Assembly: GCF_900215205.1 (NCBI RefSeq)
Contig: NZ_OBDY01000001.1
Coordinates: 678,786 to 742,785, forward strand
Length of the DNA stretch: 64,000 nt
Direction: 5' to 3'
From: Paractinoplanes atraurantiacus
GTDB lineage: Bacteria > Actinomycetota > Actinomycetes > Mycobacteriales > Micromonosporaceae
This document shows, piece after piece, positions 26,825 to 34,698 of the stretch (positions are counted from its first letter, which is position 1; the number at the start of each line of letters is the position of its first letter). The notes under the pieces are model-generated. The model did no database searches. It saw only the letters and a program-made list of their open reading frames with translations, and was not told the origin of the DNA. The position numbers were made by a program, and so were the translations under genes.

Positions 26825-27525
26825 CGGCGGACCAGGGCCAGCAGCAGCGCCAGGCCGGAGCGGAACAGGTAGATCATCGCCTTGCTCGGCGAGTTGCTCG
26901 GCGTGCCGCCCTGGCGGGGGCGCATCGAGACCGGGATCTGCTTGATCACGTAGCCGGAGCGCTTGGCCTGGACGATCGTGTCGACCGTGTCGCCGAGGTA
27001 TTCGACCGGGAAGTTGCGCGAGTAGAAGTTGATCAGCTCGCCGCGGCAGGCCCGGTATCCGGAGGTGGTGTCGGTCAGCCTCGTGCGGGCGATGGCCGAC
27101 AGCGCCTTCGACAGCAGCTTCATCGCCCACTGGCGCGGGCCGGCGACCTTGTAGGCGCCCTCGCCGGCGAACCGGGCGCCGATCACCAGGTCGGCGTCGG
27201 ACAGCGCGTCGATCATGTCGGTGATGTAGCGGGGGTCGTGCTGCCCGTCGGCGTCCATCTGCACGGCGACGTCGTAGCCGTGCTCGACCGCGTACCGGTA
27301 GCCGAGCCGCCGGGCGCCGCCGACACCCAGGTTGTACGGCAGGCGTACGACCTTGGCGCCCGCCGCCCGGGCCACTGCGGCCGTCGCGTCGCGCGAACAG
27401 TCGTCGACGACCAGAATGTCCATGTCGGGGACTTCTTGCTGCAGTTCTTTGATGACCGCGGCGATTGATTCCGCTTCGTTCCACGCGGGCAGGATCGTCA
27501 GCACGCGTTCCGTCGTCACGGTCAC
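26821..27525 (-). CDS. Family 2 glycosyltransferase, polyprenyl-phosphate sugar synthase type
   Basis: 234 residues from GTG 27525, whose GTGA overlaps the DUF2304 stop. LPAWNEAESI, VVDDCSRDAT and QMDADGQHDP (DxD metal site) define a DPM1/GtrB-like enzyme that moves a sugar from a nucleotide donor to polyprenyl phosphate. No C-terminal membrane helices, so membrane contact may depend on the DUF2304 and GtrA partners. Sugar identity is not shown; mannose is the common case in actinobacteria. Confidence 0.92.
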   Translation of the reverse strand: MTVTTERVLTILPAWNEAESIAAVIKELQQEVPDMDILVVDDCSRDATAAVARAAGAKVVRLPYNLGVGGARRLGYRYAVEHGYDVAVQMDADGQHDPRYITDMIDALSDADLVIGARFAGEGAYKVAGPRQWAMKLLSKALSAIARTRLTDTTSGYRACRGELINFYSRNFPVEYLGDTVDTIVQAKRSGYVIKQIPVSMRPRQGGTPSNSPSKAMIYLFRSGLALLLALVRR

Positions 27526-27887
27526 GGCGTTTTCACTTTCTCCCGCAATTCCTGCAATTCGGCAACATCTGCCCGAAGTAGGGCAATCTCCTCGGAAAGG
27601 CTCCGAGTCTCCTCCTCCAGCCGGCTGCTCTCCCAGGAGAGGTGCACGGCCACCAGAAGCAGGAAGACGACGCTGGCGAACAGGAAGAGGCTCAACCCGG
27701 ACGCGATGCCGAGGAACGACGACAGCCCGTCGAGGAGCGTCGGAATGAACGCCAGCGGAAGCACTGCGACCGCCACCAGCAGCCACAGTGCGCCGTATTT
27801 CTCACGCAGTTGCCGCCGCCGCAACAACTCGAATATCACGACCAGCATGACAAGGCCGGTCGTGGCCGTCACAAAAGTCAGTCTCAT
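27522..27887 (-). CDS. DUF2304 small membrane protein
   Basis: 121 residues from ATG 27887 with GGGGG AAA ribosome-binding site just upstream. Three membrane helices (about 3-20, 32-52, 60-85) and a C-terminal coiled coil (SRLEEETRSLSEEIALLR, about 88-115). DUF2304 genes usually sit next to polyprenyl-phosphate glycosyltransferases, as here. It heads the DUF2304-GT2-GtrA operon, with 4-base overlaps at both junctions. Confidence 0.88.
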   Translation of the reverse strand: MRLTFVTATTGLVMLVVIFELLRRRQLREKYGALWLLVAVAVLPLAFIPTLLDGLSSFLGIASGLSLFLFASVVFLLLVAVHLSWESSRLEEETRSLSEEIALLRADVAELQELREKVKTP

Positions 27888-28141
27888 TGATTTCCCCCGC
27901 TGTCCCCGCGGTCTTAGCGAGCGGACACTACCGCACACAGGCCACTTTCGAGAGATCGAGGCTTGAGGATTCTTAGCGACATATGGGTGTACAACGGGCA
28001 AATGACCACGGTCAGCCTGTGTGCCTCCTGTGCCCCACTCCACAATGGGACAGTGGCGAACCGCCGTTGCTGCTACCGTTCGCCGGTCATTCGCTGGTTG
28101 ACGCCACCGGCGCCCCAGGCAGGAAGAATCAGACGACCATC
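27888..28141. promoter_or_regulatory. Divergent promoter region of the glycosylation locus
   Basis: 254 bases without a gene between DUF2304 and the membrane glycosyltransferase. TTGACG at 28098-28103 with AAGAAT about 20 bases on is a weak promoter candidate for the plus-strand gene. I see no clear operator. Confidence 0.3.
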
Positions 28142-29887
28142 ATGACGACAGAGGTCATGCCGCCCGTGCAGCGCGAAGCGACGGCGGCGAAAGACAGCTC
28201 CGGACGCCTCCGATGGATCATCATCGGCGTTCTCGCTCTCGGCTGGCTCGCCGGGGTGCTGTGGCGGCTCTGGCTCGGTAATCCGATCACCCACCCCATC
28301 GCGCACACCGATGAGGACAGCTACATCAACGCCGCGCGCGCGATCGCCGGCGGGCCGGGCGGCTTCAGCTCGGAGACCCCGCTGTTCCGCCGCGTCGGCT
28401 ACCCGTTGCTGATCTCGCCCGCCTTCATGTTCGGGCTCGACTTCGCGACCTCGTACAAGATCGTCCAGGTCGTCAACGCGGCGATCAGCGCCCTCTCGCT
28501 GCCGCTGGCCTACCTGCTGGCCCGCCGCATGTTCGGGCTGAAGACCTGGGTCGCGCTGGCCGCCGCCTTCGTCGCGGCCACCATGCCGGCCGGCACCTTC
28601 TGGTCGCTGGTGGGCATGACCGACGCGGTCATGGCGCCGCTCATGCTGGGCTGGCTCCTGGCCGTCCACTGGTGGCTCGGCGAGCCCGCGCGCAAGGGCG
28701 CCGCGATCACGGTCGGCGTGCTGACCGGCGTGCTCTACATGGTGCACATCCGCGGCACCATCCTGGCCGTCGTCTTCTTCGCCTTCCTGGCCTTCCTGAT
28801 CTACCGGCGCAAGGCGACCTGGCGCACGGCCGCGCTGCCGGTCGTGCCGCTGGCGCTGCTGGTCGTGCTCAACCAGATCATCATCGTGCTGCTGGGCGAC
28901 AAGGTGCACGTCCGCGGCGACATCGTCGGCGGCGGCACCCTCGAGGTCTTCACCAGCGTCCAGCGGCTCCAGGTGTTCTTCGGCTCGCTCGGCACCAACA
29001 TCTGGTACATGTGCGTGGTCACGGCCGGTCTGGCCGGCATCGGCTGGGCGGTGGCCACCCTCGAGATGTTCCGGCCCAAGCGCGACCTGGCGTACCGCTG
29101 GACCGGCGGCCTGGCCCTGTTCAGCACGCTCGGCGTGGCCCTGGGCGCGGCGCTGATCCTGGCCGGCCTGCCGGTGAACGCCGACGCGATCTACTCGCGC
29201 TACGTGCAGACCTTCGTCCCGTTCTGGATCCTGTTCGGCTTCGCCGTGCTGGTCGACAGCCGGCTGCGCGCCGTGGCGAGATACGCGGTGGTGCCCGTGC
29301 TGGTCCTCGCGGCCGGCGGCGGGCTGATCGCCTACCGCCTTCACCACGTCGCCGAGCAGGGGCACAAGCTGTCGTACGGCACGTTCGGCGGCCCCGACAT
29401 CATCACCATCACCGCCGGCTGGACGCATTTCCGCCCGCTCGTCGGCACGGCCATCGGCCTGATCGGCCTGGCCGTGATCGTGGCCGCGACCCGGGTGCGC
29501 CAGTTGTGGATCCCGACCCTGGCGCTGCTCGTGGTGGCCAACGCCGTGACCATGGTGGTGATGCGCGACCGCATCATCGAGCCGCTGGGCGAGAAGTTCA
29601 GCATCGCGATCGATCTGAGGGAGCTCGGCGTCGGCCCGGGTGACAAGGTCGCCTTCAGCGCCAAGATGACCAACGAGGGCTACTTCGTGATGTACCACGA
29701 CGTCTACTGGCAGGACGTCACCTTCCTGCCCAAGGGCGGCCGCCCGCCGGCCGACGTCGACGTGGTGATCGGCCGCTACCTGCCGTCGCGTCCCGACCTC
29801 CAATGGCCCGCCGGCCAGTTCGGCTTCAAGCTGCTGAAGGGCTCGGGCCTCTACGACGCTCAGATCGGCGTCTGGCGCCGACAGTAA
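28142..29887 (+). CDS. Polytopic membrane glycosyltransferase (GT-C type)
   Basis: 581 residues from ATG 28142. A short cytoplasmic N terminus, a first membrane helix (about 25-45) and then a periplasmic loop with HTDEDSYINAARAIA, the acidic motif of GT-C enzymes that use polyprenyl-phosphate sugars. About twelve membrane segments follow, then a C-terminal soluble domain of ~130 residues. It probably transfers the sugar made and flipped by the divergent GT2/GtrA pair to a surface acceptor. The acceptor is unknown. Confidence 0.82.
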   Translation: MTTEVMPPVQREATAAKDSSGRLRWIIIGVLALGWLAGVLWRLWLGNPITHPIAHTDEDSYINAARAIAGGPGGFSSETPLFRRVGYPLLISPAFMFGLDFATSYKIVQVVNAAISALSLPLAYLLARRMFGLKTWVALAAAFVAATMPAGTFWSLVGMTDAVMAPLMLGWLLAVHWWLGEPARKGAAITVGVLTGVLYMVHIRGTILAVVFFAFLAFLIYRRKATWRTAALPVVPLALLVVLNQIIIVLLGDKVHVRGDIVGGGTLEVFTSVQRLQVFFGSLGTNIWYMCVVTAGLAGIGWAVATLEMFRPKRDLAYRWTGGLALFSTLGVALGAALILAGLPVNADAIYSRYVQTFVPFWILFGFAVLVDSRLRAVARYAVVPVLVLAAGGGLIAYRLHHVAEQGHKLSYGTFGGPDIITITAGWTHFRPLVGTAIGLIGLAVIVAATRVRQLWIPTLALLVVANAVTMVVMRDRIIEPLGEKFSIAIDLRELGVGPGDKVAFSAKMTNEGYFVMYHDVYWQDVTFLPKGGRPPADVDVVIGRYLPSRPDLQWPAGQFGFKLLKGSGLYDAQIGVWRRQ

Positions 29888-29899
29888 GAGAAACGACGA

Positions 29900-29931
29900 G
29901 ACGGCCGCCGGGGTGTTCACCGGCGGCCGTC
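29900..29931 (+). terminator. Intrinsic terminator
   Basis: 12-bp stem 29900-29911 / 29920-29931 (GACGGCCGCCGG) with an 8-base loop, then TTCGTTTTC. Between the convergent stops of the membrane glycosyltransferase and the GNAT gene. Confidence 0.88.
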
Positions 29932-29938
29932 TTCGTTT

Positions 29939-30394
29939 TCAGACCAGGGCCCTCTCGAAGCAGACCGACAGGCCGGAGCCGATGTACGGGCCGTAGAGCG
30001 GGATCTCGCGGTAGCCCTCCCGCTCGTAGAAGCGGATCGCGTCGGGCTGGGCCGGGCCGGTCTCGAGGCGCAGGGTGGTCCAGCCCCGCCCCCGGGCGGC
30101 CTCCTCCAGGGCCCGCAGCAGCGCGGTGGCCGTGCCGTTGCCCCGGCTCGCCGGCACCACGTACATCCGCTTGACCTCGGCGCTGCCGTCGTCCAGTCGG
30201 CGCAGAGCGCCGCAGCCCAGAGCCCGCCCCTCGTCATCGAGCGCGACCATGAAGACGTCGATGTCGGCGGCCGAGGGCGGCGGGCCGGGCTCGTGATCGT
30301 CGCTGCCGTAGCGCTGGTCGAGCTCGGCCCGCTGCGCCGCACGCAGGGCGGCTCCGGCCGGGTCGTCCCAGGGCCTTTCTTCGATCACCGTCAT
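29939..30394 (-). CDS. GNAT family N-acetyltransferase
   Basis: 151 residues. The acetyl-CoA pyrophosphate loop is RGNGTATALLRALEE near residue 84; RLETGPAQPDAIRFYEREGY near 112 is the usual C-terminal part. Substrate unknown. GGAGG lies 5 bases before the ATG. Divergent from a TetR gene with a palindromic operator between them, so it is the likely target of that repressor. Confidence 0.9.
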   Translation of the reverse strand: MTVIEERPWDDPAGAALRAAQRAELDQRYGSDDHEPGPPPSAADIDVFMVALDDEGRALGCGALRRLDDGSAEVKRMYVVPASRGNGTATALLRALEEAARGRGWTTLRLETGPAQPDAIRFYEREGYREIPLYGPYIGSGLSVCFERALV

Positions 30395-30410
30395 CGCATC
30401 CTCCTGTCGT

Positions 30411-30435
30411 AACAGACGTTACGGTAACATCTGTT
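30411..30435. promoter_or_regulatory. TetR operator palindrome
   Basis: AACAGACGTTAC, centre G, then GTAACATCTGTT: 12-base arms with one mismatch. It lies in the 43-base gap between the GNAT and TetR starts and ends two bases before the TetR GTG, so the repressor would block both promoters. Confidence 0.85.
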
Positions 30436-30437
30436 CC

Positions 30438-31049
30438 GTGACGAGAATCGTCGACAAGAAGGCTCAGGAGGCGGCGCTCTCCCGCGCGGTCTGGGACGTG
30501 CTGGGGCAGCAAGGGCTGGAGCGATTGACCGTACGAGCGGTGGCCGCGGCCGCCGGCTGCACGACCGGCCTGGTCATGCATCGCTTCCCCAACCGGCAGG
30601 CGCTGCTGCGGCACGCCCGGCAGTTGCTGCACGAGAAGACGCGGGCCCGGGTCGAAGCGCTGGAGCGGGACGCGCCGTCGCCGCGGGCCGCGCTGCGCGA
30701 CGTGCTGCGCCAGGGTCTCGCGCTCGACGCCGAGACCCGGCACGAGAGCATCGTCTGGGTGGGCTTCCTCGCGGCCGCCGTGGCCGACGACGAGCTGATC
30801 GAGATGCACCGGGCCGGCAACCGCGCCTGGCGGGCGCGCGTGGAACGGCTGGTCGGCGCGGCCGCGCCGGACTGGGCCGAGGCCGATGTGTCCGATGTGG
30901 CCCTGGGCCTGATCACCATGGCCGAGGGTGCCGCCGCCTTTGCCGCGGCCGACCCCGTCGCCTATCCGCCGGCGGCACAGGAGCAGATGCTGACCGCCGC
31001 GTTGACGGCGTACGGGCTCAGCGAGGAGCGTCGCTCGCTATCTCGTTGA
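30438..31049 (+). CDS. TetR-family regulator
   Basis: 203 residues from GTG 30438. The helix-turn-helix (LTVRAVAAAAGCTTGLVMHRF, split over residues 31-50) is at the N terminus; the rest is a helical ligand domain. No ribosome-binding site is visible because the operator occupies that position. It presumably represses itself and the divergent GNAT gene. Overlaps the convergent MarR gene by 32 bases. Confidence 0.9.
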   Translation: MTRIVDKKAQEAALSRAVWDVLGQQGLERLTVRAVAAAAGCTTGLVMHRFPNRQALLRHARQLLHEKTRARVEALERDAPSPRAALRDVLRQGLALDAETRHESIVWVGFLAAAVADDELIEMHRAGNRAWRARVERLVGAAAPDWAEADVSDVALGLITMAEGAAAFAAADPVAYPPAAQEQMLTAALTAYGLSEERRSLSR

Positions 31050-31503
31050 GGGCGGCCGCGAGCTTGTCGAGGTCGATGCCGCCGAGGTGGTCGAAGATGT
31101 GCCGGCGGACGCTGGCCAGGTGGGTCGGCCACGCCTCGCGCAGGCGGGCCAGGCCGCGCTCGGTGAGCACCGCGTTCCAGCCGCGCAGGTCGTCCTCGCA
31201 TTTCACCCGGCTCAGGTAGCCGAGCGACTCGAGCTTGGCCGCGAGCCGGGTCATGCCGCTCAGTGACATGTCGCACGCCTGGGCCAATTCGCTCATCCGC
31301 ATGTGCCCCTGCGAGGACTCTGACAGGTGCCGCAGCACGTTGTATTCGCTGGCCGACATGCGCTGCTCGCGCTCGAGGTCGGTGTTGAGCTGCCGGGGCA
31401 GCAGTTGCAGCATCCGGCCGATCCCGCGCATGACCGCCTCCTCGGACGGCGTCAGGGCGTGCAGACCCGGCGGCAGGGCCGGATCGGGCGTTGTGGCGGA
31501 CAT
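31018..31503 (-). CDS. MarR-family regulator
   Basis: 161 residues. The winged helix is visible as SASEYNVLRHLSES, MRMSELAQACDMSLSGMTRL and YLSRVKCEDDLRGWNAVLT (residues 50-115). Divergent from the FMN reductase gene, the common arrangement when a MarR protein controls a redox enzyme. Its 3' end runs 32 bases into the TetR gene on the other strand. Confidence 0.92.
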   Translation of the reverse strand: MSATTPDPALPPGLHALTPSEEAVMRGIGRMLQLLPRQLNTDLEREQRMSASEYNVLRHLSESSQGHMRMSELAQACDMSLSGMTRLAAKLESLGYLSRVKCEDDLRGWNAVLTERGLARLREAWPTHLASVRRHIFDHLGGIDLDKLAAALNEIASDAPR

Positions 31504-31534
31504 GACATTGATCGTACGGCCCGATCGCAGGAAT

Positions 31535-31554
31535 ACTTCTTTGACGTAGCAAGT
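31535..31554. promoter_or_regulatory. Possible MarR operator
   Basis: Imperfect palindrome with ACTT at 31535-31538 and AAGT at 31551-31554 in the 95-base gap between the marR-type gene and the FMN reductase. The inner bases match poorly, so this is a weak candidate. Confidence 0.3.
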
Positions 31555-31598
31555 TTAGTGAGCGTCACAGACTTGAGAAACAGAGATCGGAGCCACCG

Positions 31599-32165
31599 AT
31601 GACCACCAAGATCGGCATCATCCTGGGCAGCACGCGTCCCGGCCGTAACGGCGAGGCCGTGGCCAAGTGGGTGCTGGACATCGCGTCCAAGCGCACCGAC
31701 GCCGAGTTCGAGCTGGTGGACCTCCTCGACTACAACCTCCCCCACCTCGACGAGGCGATCCCGCCGTCGATGGGCCAGTACACCAAGCCGCACACCCTCG
31801 AGTGGGCCAAGAAGATCGCGTCGTTCGACGGCTTCATCTTCGTCACCCCCGAGTACAACCACTCCACCTCGGGCGCGCTCAAGAACGCGATCGACTTCCT
31901 GTTCGCCGAGTGGAACAACAAGGCCGTCGGCTTCGTCGGCTACGGCTCGGTCGGTGGCGCCCGCGCCGTCGAGCACCTGCGCCTGATCGCCGGCGAGCTC
32001 ATGCTGGCCGACGTCCGGGCCCAGGTCCTGCTGTCGCTCGCGACCGACTTCGAGAACTACAGCAAGTTCCTGCCGGGCGCCCACCAGGAGGCGGCCCTCA
32101 CCACCGTCCTCGACCAGACGGTGGCCTGGAGCGCGGCCCTCAAGCCGCTCCGCGACGCCGCCTGA
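31599..32165 (+). CDS. NADPH-dependent FMN reductase family protein
   Basis: 188 residues. Flavodoxin-like fold: GIILGSTRPGRNGEAVAKWV binds the FMN phosphate, and FIFVTPEYNHSTSGALKNAI (residues 76-95) is the family signature around the isoalloxazine ring. Likely a quinone, azo or chromate-type reductase in the cytosol. It lies opposite a MarR gene that probably represses it until oxidative or electrophile stress. Confidence 0.93.
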   Translation: MTTKIGIILGSTRPGRNGEAVAKWVLDIASKRTDAEFELVDLLDYNLPHLDEAIPPSMGQYTKPHTLEWAKKIASFDGFIFVTPEYNHSTSGALKNAIDFLFAEWNNKAVGFVGYGSVGGARAVEHLRLIAGELMLADVRAQVLLSLATDFENYSKFLPGAHQEAALTTVLDQTVAWSAALKPLRDAA

Positions 32166-32180
32166 TCAACTAGGACACAC

Positions 32181-32212
32181 CGGGGCGGAGGGTGCTTGCA
32201 TCCCCCGCCCCG
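32181..32212 (+). terminator. Hairpin after the FMN reductase gene
   Basis: CGGGGCGG 32181-32188 pairs with CCGCCCCG 32205-32212, with further pairs inside, 15 bases after the stop. No T tract. It also lies directly upstream of the G5-domain gene. Confidence 0.6.
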
Positions 32213-32221
32213 CGCAGCACA

Positions 32222-33142
32222 ATGCCTAGGGTGCAAAACCAGACAACTAGTGACTCTTTGCAGCAACTGCTTGAAATGCCACGAAAGTCTTGGTGGGCCC
32301 GGCTGCCGTTCGGTGTCCGCATGGCGGCCGGCGGCGGGGCCCTGCTGGTCGTGACGTCCGCGGCCGTGGGGGGCGTCGCCGCTCTGACGAAGGACGATCC
32401 GGCCGCCCCGCGGATCGTCACCGCCGTCGGGCAGGCCGCCGCCTCCACGGCCGCGGAGGATCCGGAGACGCCGGCCCCGGTGGCGCCGCAGCATGCGAAG
32501 CCCCAGTACGACGCCGCGGCCGCCCTGCCCCGAATCGACGATCAGGCCGACCGCACCGCCACGCGGATGCCCCGGCAGGCGCCCGCACAAGCCGCGGTCC
32601 CGCCGGTGAAGCAACAACAGCAGCGACCGGCGCCGCAGCAACAGGCACCGCAGCAGCAGCAGCAACAGCAGCCGCAGCCGCCCGTCGTGGCCGCCGGCGA
32701 TCCGCGTCCCGTGCTGACCACCCGCACCGAGACCGAGACGCGCGAGATCCCGTTCCAGACCCGCCTCGTGCGCGACCCGTCGCTGCCGCGCGGCGCCCGC
32801 AAGATCCAGACCGCCGGCGTTCCCGGCGAGGAGACCCTGCGCTACCTGGTCACCTTCACCGACGGCAAGCAGACCGAGCGCCGCCTGCTCGACAGCACGA
32901 TCACCAAGCAGCCCCAGTCTCGCGTGATCGCGTTCGGCTCACGCCGCGGTCCCATGAACAATCACCCGCCGAAGGGCTGCGACGACTTCTGCCTCCCGCT
33001 CGGCCGCTCGGCCGACTGCCGTCAGGAGAGCGCCGTCCAGCTCGGCGGCTCGGTCACGATCCTCGACCAGGACATCGCGCTGCTCGACGCCGAGTCCCTC
33101 GGAAATCTCGGATGCGGTCCGAAGTGGGCGCCCACAAAATAG
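32222..33142 (+). CDS. Membrane-anchored or secreted G5-domain protein with Gln-rich linker
   Basis: 306 residues from ATG 32222 (GTG 32231 also possible). A hydrophobic segment (about 34-55) follows a cytoplasmic N terminus. A Pro/Gln-rich linker (about 120-160) contains runs of Gln encoded by CAG and CAA. The G5 domain (TRTETETREIPFQTRLVRDP onward, about 168-245) is the module found in surface proteins that bind N-acetylglucosamine. The C-terminal ~60 residues hold four cysteines (GCDDFC, ADC, LGCGPK). Probably a cell-wall protein; no catalytic domain seen. Confidence 0.82.
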   Translation: MPRVQNQTTSDSLQQLLEMPRKSWWARLPFGVRMAAGGGALLVVTSAAVGGVAALTKDDPAAPRIVTAVGQAAASTAAEDPETPAPVAPQHAKPQYDAAAALPRIDDQADRTATRMPRQAPAQAAVPPVKQQQQRPAPQQQAPQQQQQQQPQPPVVAAGDPRPVLTTRTETETREIPFQTRLVRDPSLPRGARKIQTAGVPGEETLRYLVTFTDGKQTERRLLDSTITKQPQSRVIAFGSRRGPMNNHPPKGCDDFCLPLGRSADCRQESAVQLGGSVTILDQDIALLDAESLGNLGCGPKWAPTK

Positions 33143-33145
33143 GGC

Positions 33146-33874
33146 GTGCGTTTTGATGAGCTCCTCGCCGAGGCCGCGGCCGTTCCCCTCGAGGGCTGGG
33201 ATTTCTCCTGGTTCGACGGCCGCGCCACCGAACAGCGCCCGTCGTGGCATTACGCCGATCGCGTGGCCGAGCGGCTGACCCACGCGACGGCCGCGGTCGA
33301 TCTGCAAACCGGCGGGGGCGAGGTCTATGCGTACGCCATCAATAAAGCTCCTGGAAAGCGCCGGCTGGTCGCCACGGAAGCATGGCAACCAGAGGTCGCC
33401 GCGCGCAATCTGAATGCCCATGTGGTCAAGGCGGACGATCATCTGCCCTTCGGCGACGCGACGTTCGACCTGGTCGTGAGCCGTCATCCGGTGAGCACGC
33501 CCTGGACCGAGATTGCCCGCGTGCTGCGTCCCGGCGGCATCTTCCTGTCCCAGCAGATCGGCGACGGCAGCAATCGCGAATTGTCGGAGGCCATGCTCGG
33601 GCCCCTTCCGCCTCCGGCGAGGAAAAACCCCGGGCCTCTCGCGGAAGCGGCCGGTTTGGAGCTTCTTGACGTACGGGCCGAGCGCCTCCGCGCCGAGTTC
33701 TTCGACATCGGCGCCGTCGCGTATTTCCTGCGTAAGGTGATCTGGACGGTGCCCGGCTTCACCATCGAGAAATACCGTGATCGGTTGCGGGCCGTCCACG
33801 AGGAGATCACCGTGAAGGGCATGTTCGTGTCCCACGCGACCCGCGTGCTGATCGAGGCCCGCCGGTGGCCCTGA
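33146..33874 (+). CDS. SAM-dependent methyltransferase (class I)
   Basis: 242 residues from GTG 33146. Motif I is degenerate (VDLQTGGGEVYAY), then VVKADDHLPFGDATFDLVVSRH and IARVLRPGGIFLSQQIG, the usual class I core. The C-terminal part resembles small-molecule methyltransferases of the ArsM/UbiE group in layout only. It overlaps the next gene by 10 bases, so the two are coupled with the peptidase E gene after them. Substrate unknown. Confidence 0.85.
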   Translation: MRFDELLAEAAAVPLEGWDFSWFDGRATEQRPSWHYADRVAERLTHATAAVDLQTGGGEVYAYAINKAPGKRRLVATEAWQPEVAARNLNAHVVKADDHLPFGDATFDLVVSRHPVSTPWTEIARVLRPGGIFLSQQIGDGSNRELSEAMLGPLPPPARKNPGPLAEAAGLELLDVRAERLRAEFFDIGAVAYFLRKVIWTVPGFTIEKYRDRLRAVHEEITVKGMFVSHATRVLIEARRWP

Positions 33875-34698
33875 CCGACGCCCAGCTGGCCGCCATGGCC
33901 GCCGAGCTGATCCACGTGCCCGGCATCGCCGCGGTGGCGCTGGGCGGCAGCCGCGCCCGCGGCACCCACCGGCCCGACTCCGACACCGACCTCGGCCTCT
34001 ACTACCAGCAGCCGCTCGACGTCGACCGGCTGACCGAGGCCGCCCGCGCCATCGCCGGCCCGTCCGCGCAGGTCACGGCGCCCGGCGGCTGGGGGCCGTG
34101 GGTGGACGGCGGCGGCTGGCTCGAGGTCGACGGCGACGCGGTCGACCTGATCTACCGCGACCTAGACCGGGTCACCGCCGTCTGCGAGGGCGTCGAGCAG
34201 GGCCGGTACGCGTTTCACACCCAGGCCGGTCATCCGCTCGGGTTCGCCGATCACGCGTACGCCGGAGAAGTCGCTCTGGCCCAGGTCCTGGCCGATCCCT
34301 CAGGGGAGCTGGAGGCGCTGCGCCGGCGACTGCGGGTCTATCCGCCGGCGCTGTCGCGCGAGCTGGTCGCCGGGCTGTGGGAGGCCGACTTCCTGATCAT
34401 GCTGGCCCGCAAGGGCATCACGCGCGGCGACAGCGCGTACGTCTCCGGCTGCCTGTTCCGCCTGGCCGGGGTGTGTGCCCACGCCCTGCACGGCGCGGCC
34501 GGCCACTGGCTGATCAACGAGAAGGGCGCGGTCGCCGCCGCGGCCGCCCTGCCCGGAGCACCCGCCCATTTCGCGGAGCGGGTCGACAAGGCGTTCGCCG
34601 CGGTCGACGGCGACCCGCTGCGCCTGCGGCTGGCCATCGACATCGCCGCCGACCTCGTGCTCGACACCGCCGACGCCTGCACGATGATGATGCGATGA
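33865..34698 (+). CDS. Nucleotidyltransferase-fold protein
   Basis: 277 residues from GTG 33865. GGSRARGTHRPDSDTDLGLYY (split over residues 28-48) has the Gly-Ser and double Asp pattern of the DNA polymerase beta-like nucleotidyltransferase fold. The C-terminal half is helical. Relatives include kanamycin nucleotidyltransferase, but nothing here shows antibiotic modification. Middle gene of a three-gene unit; its stop overlaps the peptidase E ATG by 4 bases. Confidence 0.85.
   Translation: MALTDAQLAAMAAELIHVPGIAAVALGGSRARGTHRPDSDTDLGLYYQQPLDVDRLTEAARAIAGPSAQVTAPGGWGPWVDGGGWLEVDGDAVDLIYRDLDRVTAVCEGVEQGRYAFHTQAGHPLGFADHAYAGEVALAQVLADPSGELEALRRRLRVYPPALSRELVAGLWEADFLIMLARKGITRGDSAYVSGCLFRLAGVCAHALHGAAGHWLINEKGAVAAAAALPGAPAHFAERVDKAFAAVDGDPLRLRLAIDIAADLVLDTADACTMMMR

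Noticed and set aside
31018..31049. Assembly or start error because TetR and MarR genes overlap by 32 bases
   Set aside because: Both C termini read normally for their families; it is a tail-to-tail overlap, common in compact genomes.
33865..34698. Kanamycin nucleotidyltransferase (resistance gene)
   Set aside because: Only the general nucleotidyltransferase fold motif is present; context is a methyltransferase-peptidase unit.
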